Positions 24,155-33,653 of a stretch of 64,000 bases of DNA are shown in pieces (the stretch's first letter is position 1; each line of letters begins with the position of its first letter). Below the pieces are notes generated by a model. That model searched no databases. It was not told where the DNA came from and saw only the letters and a list, made by a program, of their open reading frames with translations. This DNA is from Pleurodeles waltl (lineage: Eukaryota; Chordata; Amphibia; Caudata; Salamandridae). Position numbers and translations under genes: made by a program. The stretch covers positions 1,347,390,323 to 1,347,454,322 of the forward strand of contig NC_090444.1 in assembly GCF_031143425.1 (NCBI RefSeq), in the 5' to 3' direction.

Positions 24155-24526
24155 GGGCATATTTTTATACCCCATTTTTCGAATTTGTGTCATTTTTTGC
24201 GCAAATTCAGAGCAAAACTAACTCCATATTTATATTTTGACGTTTGAGACGTCTAACGTCAAAGTATTGGAGTTTGCACCAGTTTTTAGATGCATGAACC
24301 TACCCTGCATCAATGAGGTGCAAAGTAGGCATTCCTATCTAAAATATGGTGCTAACCCAATAGCCCATATTTATCCCCGTGCTAAAATGACGCACGGGTG
24401 TGAAGAGGGGCTAAGTAATGGTGCAGAACTTGCTTTGCACAATTATTTAACGCCTTGGTCAGACCAGGCGTTTAGGGGACCTGTGGACCCCTTTCCATTA
24501 TTGAAAACCAAGGAATGGGTCCACAG

Positions 24527-25038
24527 CAGTCGCGGCTCATGCTAATTCGAAGGAGCAGGGAGTGGGGCGGGGGGAAGAATTAAATTAAATACAAAATAAT
24601 AAAAACAAAAAAAAAAACACTCACCTCCGCTTCTGCGCCGCGCCTCTGCCTCCTTCCATCTCACTGCAGGCAGACACAGGCTCCCAGCCTGCCCTGCACC
24701 AATCCTGATGCTGCTTAGAGCAGCATCAGGATTGGCTGGGAGCGCCCTCCAGGGCACACCGAGGCAGACTGGGAGTCTGTACAGAGCCCTGTGTGCATGT
24801 GTGTTTGGCCGGCCCTAGACGGCCGGCCAAACACACATGCGCTCTGAGGGGGGAGTGCTATGCACTCCCCCTCAGTGCACAGCACTGCTCAGTGCACGTC
24901 ACCCCGTGGCCCACCCCTTTTCCCAAAAAACGTTCATAAACACAGTTTATGATTGTTTTTTGGGAAAAGGTTTGCAGCTGCCACTGCTGGCGGGGGTGGG
25001 GGTGACACTCCTCCGCCCCTATGGAGCAACCGCCACTG
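24527..25038. mobile_element. Nonautonomous hAT-like element built of hairpins
   Basis: Termini are cagtcgcggctc at the left and, as reverse complement, cagtggcggttg at the right. A perfect 8-bp target duplication gtccacag flanks it (24519-24526 and 25039-25046), as in hAT transposons. The 512-bp body has at least three strong hairpins: ccaatcctgatgctgct with its complement (24,699-24,735), gcatgtgtgtttggccggcc with its complement (24,795-24,840), and ccttttcccaaaaaac with its complement (about 24,915-24,969). No transposase is encoded. A second copy, truncated, is at 38,690-38,984. Confidence 0.8.
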
Positions 25039-25324
25039 GTCCACAGGTGCCCTCCTCAAGCCCCAGGAACACCCCCACACACACCAGAGGGACACCGGAG
25101 GATGGAGGACCCCCATCCCAGGTAAGAAGGGTAGGTAGAGGTAAGTATTTTTTTTTCTTAAATTAAAGTGCCATCGGGTCCCATCTTGGAACCCCCTGCA
25201 AGGCACAGGGTGCTATGGCCATGCCCAGGGGACACTGGTCCCCTGTGCTGGCCATTGGGGTGGTGGGAATGACTCCTGTCTTTTCTAAGACAGGAGTCAT
25301 GTGGTATGGATGATTTTATGTCAG

Positions 25325-25386
25325 AAAATGACGCTAGGGCTGGTTAGAGGCATTTTTTTGCCTCTAACCAGCCTAACGTCATTTTT
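25325..25386. repeat. Near-perfect hairpin, about 28-bp arms
   Basis: The arm aaaatgacgctagg plus gctggttagaggca is followed by a short T-rich loop and then by its complement (tgcctctaaccagc, cctaacgtcatttt). A second perfect 14-bp hairpin (atgactcctgtctt and complement) lies just upstream at about 25,268-25,299. Both are part of the older repeat. Confidence 0.65.
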
Positions 25387-25450
25387 TTATGCACAACCCC
25401 CTTCTCCCATACTGTCAGCCCCACCCGGCTAACGTCATTTTCCAGGCTAT

Positions 25451-26520
25451 TATTGAATGAGGATCATCAGACCAGGGTGGGTGGAAGAGATTCAGTCTTA
25501 TAGAGGAGCAATTTTGCTGCTAGAGAAAGCAAGGAGGGTGTCACAAAGATCACTTGAGGGTACCAGAAGGCTTGGTACTAGAGCTAGAACCATCACTGAT
25601 TTACAGGTTGGTACTTTTACCTGGTTTCTTCAACCCATTTTTAATACGATCATTGCCAAAATATATAACAATATTTTATGCTTACCACCAAATGTTTCCC
25701 AGTACCAAATTAGGGTGAAATTCTGGCTTTGACACCAGCTAATAATAAGCAAACTATAAATTATCAACCTAAAATAAGACTTCGAGCATTAACACGTTGA
25801 CTTTAGTTCTGAAATATCTAGCAACAATACATATGCCAAACACCTATGGTATGACTTACTACTGACTTCGCTATAATGACTGCTTCTAGAAGAAATTTGG
25901 GATAAGAGAATGTCATAATTTTTTTTTTAAACTGAACTAAAATTGCAAAAATACTCTTCTATATCAACCACTCTTTCAGTAAACGCTTCCATGCATGGAC
26001 TGTGATCATCTCTTACAAGATGCTCAGATGCCAAGAATATTTGCAAGAGACCTATACAGTCATAATTAAAGTAAAACTGTTACAACATGGATTTAGTTGT
26101 TCCATTCTAATGACAAAGTCTTCCATGTGTGCCAAAATATTCTAGTCTAAATTGCTGATTATTTTGTTATCCTTTAGAATCAGACTTACATCTGCTATAC
26201 TCCTTGTCCGTCTGTAACCTAGAAAGAAAACACCTTCTTAAACCACAATTTTACTTTTGAACAGTCGTACCTGCCGCCAAGTCTTAATTGCATACTTAGA
26301 TGGCTCAAGTATGCAATTCAAATACATGATTATTTTTTTTTAACGCATTTGAAAATAAATCGAACACAAAGATATTGTGATGTAATAAGTTTTTATTTGG
26401 AATTTTGATAATGTCTGGTGCTCATAATATTGTAAATATATTTTTTAATCCAACAATAAACTATTACTTTCTTAGACTATGAGTTACCGTCTCCTTAGAG
26501 ATATAAATAAGTTTATTGAC
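25451..26520. other. No gene recognised
   Basis: AT-rich DNA with only short open frames and no recognisable repeat ends or RNA gene. Confidence 0.4.
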
Positions 26521-27145
26521 CTAACTATCTGCCTCATTCTGGGCTTAGAAGTATTCTGATACAGATTGATCAAGAAGTGATGCAATGCGGCACAGCACGT
26601 AAAGTAGCTCCACTGCATTGTGCGCAAGGGAGCGAGCAGAACAGCACCATATCTTCTATGATGTTGTGCTATTCTGTCCTCTGGCTGCCCTGGTGCACTT
26701 TTGGGAGACATACTCCAACGCAGACACCCTTGTGCTATAGTGCAAGGGTGTCTGCATTGTCTGAAGCATAGGTATTGTCCTGCAAGGGCCCTCTCTATTA
26801 CAAAACATATAACTTTAAGGCGTTTACCACTTTGTATTTGTGGTGTGCAATGCAGCACACATGAAAAAGTGTGAGAAACCAGGAGAAATGTTACATTTCT
26901 ACTCATTGTGCCTTTCTCAAGGAGGAAGGCGATTTTGGTGCAAATCCCTGTGCACACTTCTTTATAGATAGGAATTTGCATCAAAATGAATCGATACTTG
27001 CACTGGGACGTCCCATTGGAACAAAGTAATGCATGGGAGTGTATTGCACAACTTTGTGTTACTTTGGGTTAATATCCAACGCAAATCCTGATTGGAAAAG
27101 TAATTTAAAGCTGACGCAAAGTGATTGTAAATCTGGGTCCCTTTT
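26521..27145. repeat. Possible MITE/SINE-type repeat
   Basis: The block shows short inverted duplications such as acacccttgtgctatagtgcaagggtgt (arms of about 10 bp near 26,724-26,751) and ends gattgtaaatctgggtccc, which resembles the ends of other MITE-like repeats in the window (aaatctgaccc at 20,481). No complete copy or target duplication could be defined. Confidence 0.3.
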
Positions 27146-27744
27146 CTGGGGCTGGTGTAAGTTATTTGTAGCTCCTAAAGTGTCCTCTGCAAGTGGTGGG
27201 ATGAGGTATTAGCTTTTATTATTTCCAATGCCTTCCAAGTGCTCTGCCTTGATGATTCAATTGGCAAAGTTTTTTCTGTATACCATTTATTGGTCTTCAA
27301 GAGATCAGGCTTGCAGGTGGACAACGGGACAAAACTGTCTAATGCGCAAGAGCAGTTTTTCAAGATGTAGTATTTCGTCTCTGCCTTCAAATAGGGTTTG
27401 GTTATCTGAGACATAGGTGGTCATTACAACCCTGGCGGACAGTGTTAAAGCGGCGGTAAGACCGGCAACAGGCCGGCGGAAAAAATGTTGGAATTACGAC
27501 CGTGGCGGAAACCGCAAACTAAGACAGCCACTTTAACACTCCGACCGCCACGGCGGTACAAACAAACAGCTTGGCGGTCACCGCCAACAGACAGGCGGAG
27601 GACAATGTACCGCCCACACTATTATGACAGGCCAATCTGCCACCTTTTCCGGGGCGGATTCACCACGGATAAAAACACGGCGGAAACAGGAATTTCGAAG
27701 GGAAAACGCTCACCTCTACACACTCCTTGAGGAAGGAGGACACC

Positions 27745-27827
27745 ATGGACCCGGAACTCCAAATTATCCCTGTGATAGTCTTCCTGCTCCTGTACCTGGA
27801 GCACCAACGCCGGCGGCGAAGACCACG
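27745..27827 (+). pseudogene. First exon of a Harbinger transposase gene (rest missing)
   Basis: A methionine codon in a good initiation context (caccATGg) opens a short frame of 27 codons and part of a 28th, starting MDPELQIIPVIVFLLLYL and ending in an arginine run. It is followed immediately by a consensus splice donor (gtgagt at 27,828). This short start exon before a donor is what I recall of Harbinger transposase genes. No downstream exon with the catalytic DDE domain is present before the tandem repeats at 28,297, so the gene is a remnant. The transposase identity is inferred from position and from the divergent arrangement with the Myb-like gene. Confidence 0.45.
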
Positions 27828-28296
27828 GTGAGTACTGCACCTACGACACAGGTAAGGGGGGAGGGAAAAAACATGGACACACACACGCAACACCCCCACC
27901 CCCACCCTCACCCACTACAACACACACACTAATACATATTTATACATTATAGTTACATCCCCCAAACCCCCACGGAAGAATGCAAAGACAAAAGGAAATG
28001 AGTGTAACCATTGAATCAAAATTCAGTAAGCAAAAATATACATATATACACTATTAACAAAATATACACCAAGATTATTAGTCCAGGTATTGGACCATTC
28101 ATAGTCCGTGGACCACTGGGCCCAAAATGCATGGGCGAGGCCCACACGCGATACTAGATCAAAACAGAGAGAACACTGCAGGGTCATCAGATAGAAATAC
28201 AACAGGCACCTCAGGGGAAAGGGAAGGGGGGGCACCTCAGCCGGATGAGTGCACGACGCCAGATCCACGAGGGGCCTCCATATCCCATCAATGTAT
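27828..28296. other. Harbinger spacer with CA/CCCAC-rich simple sequence
   Basis: Follows the putative splice donor. It includes a simple CA- and C-rich stretch at about 27,875-27,930 and then AT-rich sequence. No DDE transposase coding is seen on either strand. Confidence 0.5.
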
Positions 28297-28712
28297 CCTG
28301 GTGAGTGCAAAGCCACAGTCTCTCAAGTCTCTACAGTGGGTGGTTTGCCCACTGTTCAATCCTGGGGAGTGCAAAGCCACAGTCTCTCAAGTCTCTACAG
28401 TGGGTGGTTTGCCCACTGTTCAATCCTGGGGAGTGCAAAGCCACAGTCTCTCAAGTCTCTACAGTGGGGGGTTTGCCCACTGATCAATCCTGGGGAGTGC
28501 AAAGCCACAGTCTCTCAAGTCTCTACAGTGGGTGGTTTGCCCACTGATCAATCCTGGGGAGTGCAAAGCCACAGTCTCTCAAGTCTCTACAGTGGGTGGT
28601 TTGCCCACTGTTCAATCCTGGGAAGTGCAAAGCCGCAGTCTCTCAAGTCTCTACAGTGGGTGGTTTGCCCACTGATCAATCCTGGGGAGTGCAAAGCCAC
28701 AGTCTCTCAAGT
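28297..28712 (+). repeat. Tandem array, exact 64-bp period, 6.5 copies
   Basis: Units beginning cctggggagtgcaaag start at 28,297, 28,361, 28,425, 28,489, 28,553, 28,617 and 28,681; the period is exactly 64 bp each time and copies differ at only one or a few positions. The seventh unit is partial. Each unit carries a short palindrome-like block (gtgggtggtttgcccac). The array sits where the transposase body would be expected in the Harbinger element. Near identity implies recent expansion or homogenisation. Confidence 0.95.
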
Positions 28713-28890
28713 GGATAACATTCTCCACTGGTTCTGGAGGGGGCTTTGTGCCCAGAGTGCTTCATCCTGCCAAGGACTGAGGTAGTGGATGTATCTCTCC
28801 ATTGGTTCTGGAGGGGGACTGGTGCCCAGAGTGCATCACTCACCCCGTGACGGTCCCTGTTGCGTCAGTGCCCCTGCCGCTCATGGGCTA

Positions 28891-29333
28891 GCGGTGCTTG
28901 AGTTGGCAGTCCTTGCCTTGTTCAGCGGTGCTTGCCCTGTGCAGCGGTGCTTGAGTTGGCGGTCTTTGCCCTGTTCAGCGGTGCTTGAGTTGGCGGTCCT
29001 TGCCCTGTTCAGCGGTGTTTGCCCTGTGCAGCGCTGCTTGAGTTGGCGGTCCTTGCCCTGTTCAGTGGTGCTTGAGTTAGCGGTCCTTGCCCTGTTCAGC
29101 GGTGCTTGAGTTGGCGGTCCTTGTCCTGTTCAGCGGGGCTTGCCCTGTGCAGCGGTGCTTGAGTTGGCGGTCCTTGACCTGTTCAGCGGTGCTTGCCCTG
29201 TTCAGCGGTGCTTGAGTTGGCGGTCCTTGCCTTGTTCAGCAGTGCTTGCCCTGTTCAGCTGTGCTTGAGTTGGCGGTCCTTGACCTGTTCCGCGGTGCTT
29301 GCCCTGTTCAGCGGTGCTTGAGTTGGCGGTCCT
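28891..29333 (+). repeat. Minisatellite, about 34-bp unit with 19-20-bp sub-units
   Basis: Repeats of gcggtgcttgagttggcgg followed by tccttgccctgttca, with shorter sub-units gcggtgcttgccctgttca interspersed. About a dozen units are present with small differences. It lies inside the Harbinger element, next to a second minisatellite. Confidence 0.9.
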
Positions 29334-29795
29334 TCATTGCCCAGCTGGGCTGGGGCTGGCGGTCTTCATTGCCCAGCTGGGCTGGGGCTGGCGGTCCTTC
29401 ATTGGTCATCTGGGCTGTGGCTGGCGGGGCTCTCCTGGGCAGGTGGGCTGTGGCTGGCGGGGCCCTCCTGGGCAGCTGGGCTGTGGCTGGCGGGGCCTCC
29501 AGGGCATCTGGGCTGTGGCTGGCGGGGTCCTCTTGGGCAGCTGGGCTGTGGCTGGCGGGGCCCTCCTGGGCAGCTGTGGCTGGCGGGCCCTCCTGGGCAG
29601 CTGGGCTGTGGCTGGCGGGTCCTCCTGGGCAGCTGGGCTGTGGCTGGCGGGGCCCTCCTGGGCAGCGATGATGGGGCTGGCAGTGGCCTCCTGGGCAGCG
29701 ACGATGGGGCTGGCGGTGGCCTCCTGGGCAACGACAATGGGGCTGGCTGGGCCCTCCTGGACAGCGGGGATGATGGCAGGCTTCTCCGCCGTGCT
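29334..29795 (-). repeat. Minisatellite, 33-bp unit, in frame on the minus strand
   Basis: Units of ctgggctgtggctggcgg followed by ggccctcctgggcag repeat about fourteen times with slight changes. The usual period is 33 bp, which keeps a reading frame: on the minus strand it encodes an 11-residue proline/alanine-rich repeat (for example GGPRQPQPSCP) within the frame 29,406-30,236. The array may have expanded inside a coding tail. Confidence 0.85.
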
Positions 29796-30236
29796 GCTAC
29801 TCCCAGACTTGCCGGGTTTCTTGTGGCCCTTCCCCACCTTGGGAGGAGTCACAGCTGAGTCCATACTCCCACCGGGACCCCTGGGAGCGGCTTGGGTGGC
29901 TGGAGCCTTCCCCCTCTCCCACCGGGCACTGGCCAACTTCTGGTGCTTCACAGGTGGGGGACTGGCTGTGCTGTGGCTCCGTGACACACTGGCTGTCCTG
30001 GTGGCCGGTGTACTCCACATACCTGTGACAACAGGCACCACTGGTCCCGGAGATTTTGTGGCTGAGGTGCTAGTTCGGGACCTATGAGTTGGACGGGGTG
30101 GGGGAAAATAGGTTAAGGGTGGACAGGAAAAGTTGTTTGGACACACTGGGACCGGTAGCTGGAGGCGGTTTGGGAGTGGAGGAAGAGGTGGTGGTTGTAG
30201 GAGGTGTACGTTTTGTGGCTTTGGGTGCAGGTGCAT
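29406..30236 (-). CDS. Hypothetical Pro-rich repeat frame in the Harbinger element
   Basis: A 276-codon open frame on the minus strand. The N-terminal 150 residues are rich in Pro, Ser, Thr and Lys with no known domain; the C-terminal part is the 11-residue repeat encoded by the minisatellite (QEGPASHSPAA-like). It overlaps in another frame a Pro/Thr-rich frame (30,082-30,435) and follows the frame 30,312-31,244, so it could be a continuation of that product by splicing or a frame shift. No start or splice site decides this. It may be noncoding. Confidence 0.3.
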   Translation of the reverse strand: MHLHPKPQNVHLLQPPPLPPLPNRLQLPVPVCPNNFSCPPLTYFPPPRPTHRSRTSTSATKSPGPVVPVVTGMWSTPATRTASVSRSHSTASPPPVKHQKLASARWERGKAPATQAAPRGPGGSMDSAVTPPKVGKGHKKPGKSGSSSTAEKPAIIPAVQEGPASPIVVAQEATASPIVAAQEATASPIIAAQEGPASHSPAAQEDPPATAQLPRRARQPQLPRRAPPATAQLPKRTPPATAQMPWRPRQPQPSCPGGPRQPQPTCPGEPRQPQPR

Positions 30237-30311
30237 GCGCTGGAGGCTGTGGTGAGGTGGATGTATGTTGGGTGGGTGTGTGCCTGCGTTTGTGTATCTT
30301 CGGAGGGGGCG

Positions 30312-31244
30312 TCACAGACACACTGGGAGAGGACACAGGGGACGTGTGAATGGTAGTGGGGTGGTGACTGCACGTGAGCGGGGTGTGGTGGTGGTTGTGC
30401 TGGTGCGGGACATAGTGGCTGTAGAGGTAGTGCATGCAGGTGTGAGTGTAGACGAGACTGTGAGGGAGGAGGGAGACGAGGAGGAGGGGGACACAGTGGA
30501 GGCACTGAAAGTTGGTGTGTCTGTATGTGTGTGATGCTTGTGTGAGTGCCTGTGGGATGTGTGGTGCTTATGTTTGCCTGAGCTTCCCTTGTGTGGTGAG
30601 GTGTGTGCAGGCTGGTCTGATGGTGTGCTTGGGATAGGTAGAGGTACAGGGGATTGGGTCTGGGTGGAGGAAGTTGGAGGGGGGAGGCTAGACACAGGGA
30701 CAATGGCTGCCATCAGTGCTGAGGCCAGAGTTTGAAAGGATCGGTGAAGGGCCGCCTGACCAGAATGAATGCCCTCCAGGAATGCATTAGTTTGTTGTAA
30801 CTGCCTTTCTACACCCTGGATGGCATTCAAAATGGTAGACTGCCCAACAGTGAGTGACCAGAGGAAGTCAATGGCCTCCTCACTGAGGGCGGCAGGGGTG
30901 ACTGGGGCAGGGCCTGAGGTGCCTGGGGCAAAGGTGATGCCCACCCTCCTGGGTGAGCGGGCATGGGGCGAAGGCTGAGGGGCTGCTGGGAGGGCGGTGC
31001 TGGTAGGGGGGGTGGAAGCTGTACCTGTAGAAGTGGGGGGCACAGATGTTGCCGCCACCACAAGGGAGCTCCCATCGGAGGACGAGTCTGTGTCACTGGT
31101 TTCAGCTCCTGTCCCCGCCGTGGTGCTCCCCTCGCCCTCTGTCCCACTGGTGTATTCTGAGTCCGTAGTGTGGCCCTCCATGGCCATGTGGGATGCAGCT
31201 CCCTCGTGCTCCGGTGCCATTGCTCCTCCACCTGATGATGCTAA
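30312..31244 (-). CDS. Second minus-strand Harbinger frame, coiled-coil protein
   Basis: The open frame, taken from a likely splice acceptor (tgtgcattag, AG at about 31,240), contains MAPEHEGAASHMAMEGHTTD, an acidic Ser/Thr-rich region, a Pro-rich region, and a probable coiled-coil block (LTVGQSTILNAIQGVERQLQ, residues near 160-210 of the full frame), then a His/Thr/Ser-rich tail. The coiled-coil block is like the C-terminal part of Harbinger Myb-like proteins, and the first Myb-like gene lies just upstream on the same strand. It may be an alternative 3' exon of that gene or a separate gene. No Myb domain is present in this frame. Confidence 0.45.
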   Translation of the reverse strand, partial: LASSGGGAMAPEHEGAASHMAMEGHTTDSEYTSGTEGEGSTTAGTGAETSDTDSSSDGSSLVVAATSVPPTSTGTASTPPTSTALPAAPQPSPHARSPRRVGITFAPGTSGPAPVTPAALSEEAIDFLWSLTVGQSTILNAIQGVERQLQQTNAFLEGIHSGQAALHRSFQTLASALMAAIVPVSSLPPPTSSTQTQSPVPLPIPSTPSDQPAHTSPHKGSSGKHKHHTSHRHSHKHHTHTDTPTFSASTVSPSSSSPSSLTVSSTLTPACTTSTATMSRTSTTTTTPRSRAVTTPLPFTRPLCPLPVCL

Positions 31245-31637
31245 TGCACACAAGGACAGGGAGACCTCATGGACTAGAGCTGTGTGACATAGGTATGTTG
31301 ACATTACTATTTCATGAACATTTTGTCACTGTAATTGGAAATACACTATTTCGAAATCACAGACAGACTCCAGATCTTTTGGTGCTTTAGGTGTGTTCAT
31401 TTATATACTAAATATTGGAGGGGGATGTTAAATGATGAGGGATGATGGCGGAGGAGTGTCCATGGCAGAGTCCAGTCTATTAGTCTCACAGGTGCATTGC
31501 CCATATGGGCATAGGAAGTGGAGCTGGGGCAGTTTCAATATGGACAGGGTGACAAAGTGGGACAGTGGGATGACAATCAGGGTGGTCTCATTTCTTGGCG
31601 GGGGTCTTGGCATCGTGCTCTGTCTTGTTCCTGGATC

Positions 31638-33064
31638 TCAGGGACCGTCTGCAGGGGGTGGGGTGCTGGTGTGGTGGTCCTGTGGCGGGGCGTCCTGTCC
31701 ACTAGCGCCGGCGGAGGTGGTGGGCAGTTCATCGTCCATGCTAGTGTCAAGGGCCCCTTGGAGTGCCACAGTGTCCCTCCTGCTGTTGAGTACTTCCTTC
31801 AGCACCCCTACGATGGTGCCCAGGGCGGAGCTGATGGTTTTGAGTTCCTCCCTGAACCCCAAATACTGTTCCTCCTGCATGCGCTGGGTCTCCTGAAACT
31901 TGGTCAGTACCGTTGCCATTGTCTCCTGGGAGTGGTGGTATGCTCCCATGATGGAGGAGAGGGCCTTGTGGAGAGTGGGTTCCCTTGGCCTGTCCGCCCC
32001 CCAGTTCCCCTGTGTTCCTGGGCCTCCGTCCCCTGGACCGTGTGCCCACTGCCACTGCCCGAGGTCCCTGTTGTTGTTGGGGTGGTGGGTTATCCTGGGT
32101 CCCCTGTAGTGGTGAACACACAGCTGATTGACGTGTCCTGGGGACGGAGGTATGGGCCCGCTGGGTGGGTGCTGTGCTGGTGTTTCCAGAGGGGGGAAGG
32201 TCTGTGGTGGCCTGTGCCTGTGTGAGGGAACCGACTGTCCCGAGGCCCACAATGGTGCGGGCTGGTCATCTAGATACAGGTGGACAGAGGTGCTGTCATC
32301 ACTTTGGGCCTCTTCTGTGGGTGGAGTGGACATGTCTGGACCCTCCTGTCTGGTGACGTTGGGTAGTGGTCCTGCAGGGGTGGAAAGGCATGATTATTGC
32401 TTCTGTGTGTGTCATGGTGTGCAATGGGTGGGTGACTGTGCACCCCAGTGCTGGCATTCCTGTGTGGGAGCTTGTGTGATGATGGTTTAGGGGGGTGTAT
32501 GGGTACTGTGCATTGGGCATGCTTTGGTGATGGGTGTGCATGCCTTGTTGTTGCATGCAGGGCTTGGTGTTGGGATGTGTGGTTTGTGATATTGGTACAT
32601 TTGTGAGGAGTTGGAGTGATAGGGGTGGGGGTATGTGATAGCATGCAGGTAGGGTGGGGGATGTAATAGTTAAGATTTGACTTACCAGAGTCCATTCCTC
32701 CACCGACTCCTGCAAGGCCCTCAGGATGCAGAATTGCCAAGACCTGCTCCTCCCATGTTGTTAGTTGTGGGGGAGGAGGTGGGGGTCCGCCGCCAGTTTG
32801 CTGAACCGCCAGGTGGTGTCTTGAGACCACGGAACGCACCTTCCCCCGTAGGTCGTTCCACCTCTTCCTGATGTCCTCCCGATTTCTTGGGTGCTGTCCC
32901 ACTGCGTTGACCTTGTCGACTATTCTTCGCCATACCACCATCTTCTTTGCAATGGAGGTGTGCTGCACCTGTGATCCAAATAGCTGGGGCTCTACCTGGA
33001 CGATTTCCTCCATCATGACCCTGAGCTCCTCCTCCGAGAACCTGGGGTGTCTGTGCCGTGCCAC
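31638..33064 (-). CDS. Myb/SANT-like DNA-binding protein of a Harbinger element, two exons
   Basis: Exon 1 runs 33,064-32,686 and exon 2 from 32,371 to 31,638. The junction has a donor (ctg|gtaagtc) and an acceptor (cccctgcag|g), and splicing keeps the frame, giving about 370 residues. Residues 6-80 form a trihelical Myb/SANT-like domain (RFSEEELRVMMEEI, VWRRIVDKVNAV, DIRKRWNDLRGKV). A Pro-rich linker (PPPPPPQ) follows, and exon 2 ends with a probable coiled coil (TLHKALSSIMGAYHHSQETM to about VLKEVLNS). In PIF/Harbinger transposons this partner protein binds the element ends and helps nuclear import and recruitment of the transposase. Both exons are open. It is divergent from the transposase exon at 27,745. 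The splice model is read by eye. Confidence 0.72.
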
Positions 33065-33653
33065 GGGGTGGTGTAGGTGATGTGTGGGGTGGTGTGTGTG
33101 GTGATAAGTGTGGTGATATGTAGTGGTGTGTAGTGTGAGGTGCGCGGAAGTTATGTGGGTGATGGTGGATGCTAGTTTGTTGATGGTGGTGTCTCTCTCT
33201 GGCCTTCTCTCTGTAATCGTGGTCGTAGGGGTTTGTGGGTGATGTGGGTGTGTGTTTTATATTGTATTGGGTGTGTGGGAGTGGTGTGTGTATGTGTATC
33301 AGGTGTGTGTATTTCGAATTGTCCAATGTGGCTGTGTTTTGTAGATGTGTGTGTATTTTGAGCGCGGCGGTGTGTACCACCAATGGAATACAGTGGTTGA
33401 AAGACCGTCGCGTGGATTCGTGGATCATGATAGTGTGGGCGTATTTCTGTTGGCGTGACGGTGGAGGTTTTGTTTTCGCCAGTTTATCACTGACCTTTGG
33501 TGTGGCGGACTTGTGTGGGTGCCTGAATTTTGTCGGATTCCGAGATGTGGGTCATAATAGCTGAGGCGGAATTCCGTGGCCGCAGCGGTGTGTTGGCAGT
33601 CTTCTGCACAGCGGTAAGCGGCTTTTACCGCCAATTTTGTAATGACCACCATA

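Larger units (their letters stand above)
24155..25450. repeat. Older MITE-like repeat hosting a hAT-like element
   Basis: Starts ggggcatatttttatacccc, similar to the left end of the MITE at 19,953, and includes palindromic blocks such as gacgtttgagacgtctaacgtc and cttggtcagaccaggcg. It is split at 24,519-25,046 by a hAT-like insertion whose target duplication lies in it. The part after the insertion holds perfect hairpins (25,325-25,386). The right end is not defined. Confidence 0.4.
27416..33650. mobile_element. PIF/Harbinger element lacking a visible transposase core
   Basis: The ends are inverted: ggtggtcattacaa at 27,416 and its complement ending gtaatgaccacc at 33,650, both followed inward by ggcgg-rich DNA. 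The trinucleotide ata flanks both ends (27413-27415, 33651-33653), matching the 3-bp target duplication of PIF/Harbinger. The 6,235-bp body has the layout of an autonomous Harbinger: a transposase gene start on the plus strand at the left and a Myb-like gene on the minus strand at the right. Between them are minisatellites and a second minus-strand frame, with no DDE transposase domain seen. Enzyme supply in trans would be needed. Confidence 0.78.

Noticed and set aside
28297..28712. Possible CRISPR array
   Set aside because: Units are contiguous and near-identical over their full 64 bp with no variable spacers; the context is a eukaryotic transposon.
28249..28785. 178-codon open frame with a 64-residue repeat
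   Set aside because: It is produced by the 64-bp tandem array, open in several frames at once, with no start context or domain; treated as a repeat, not a gene.
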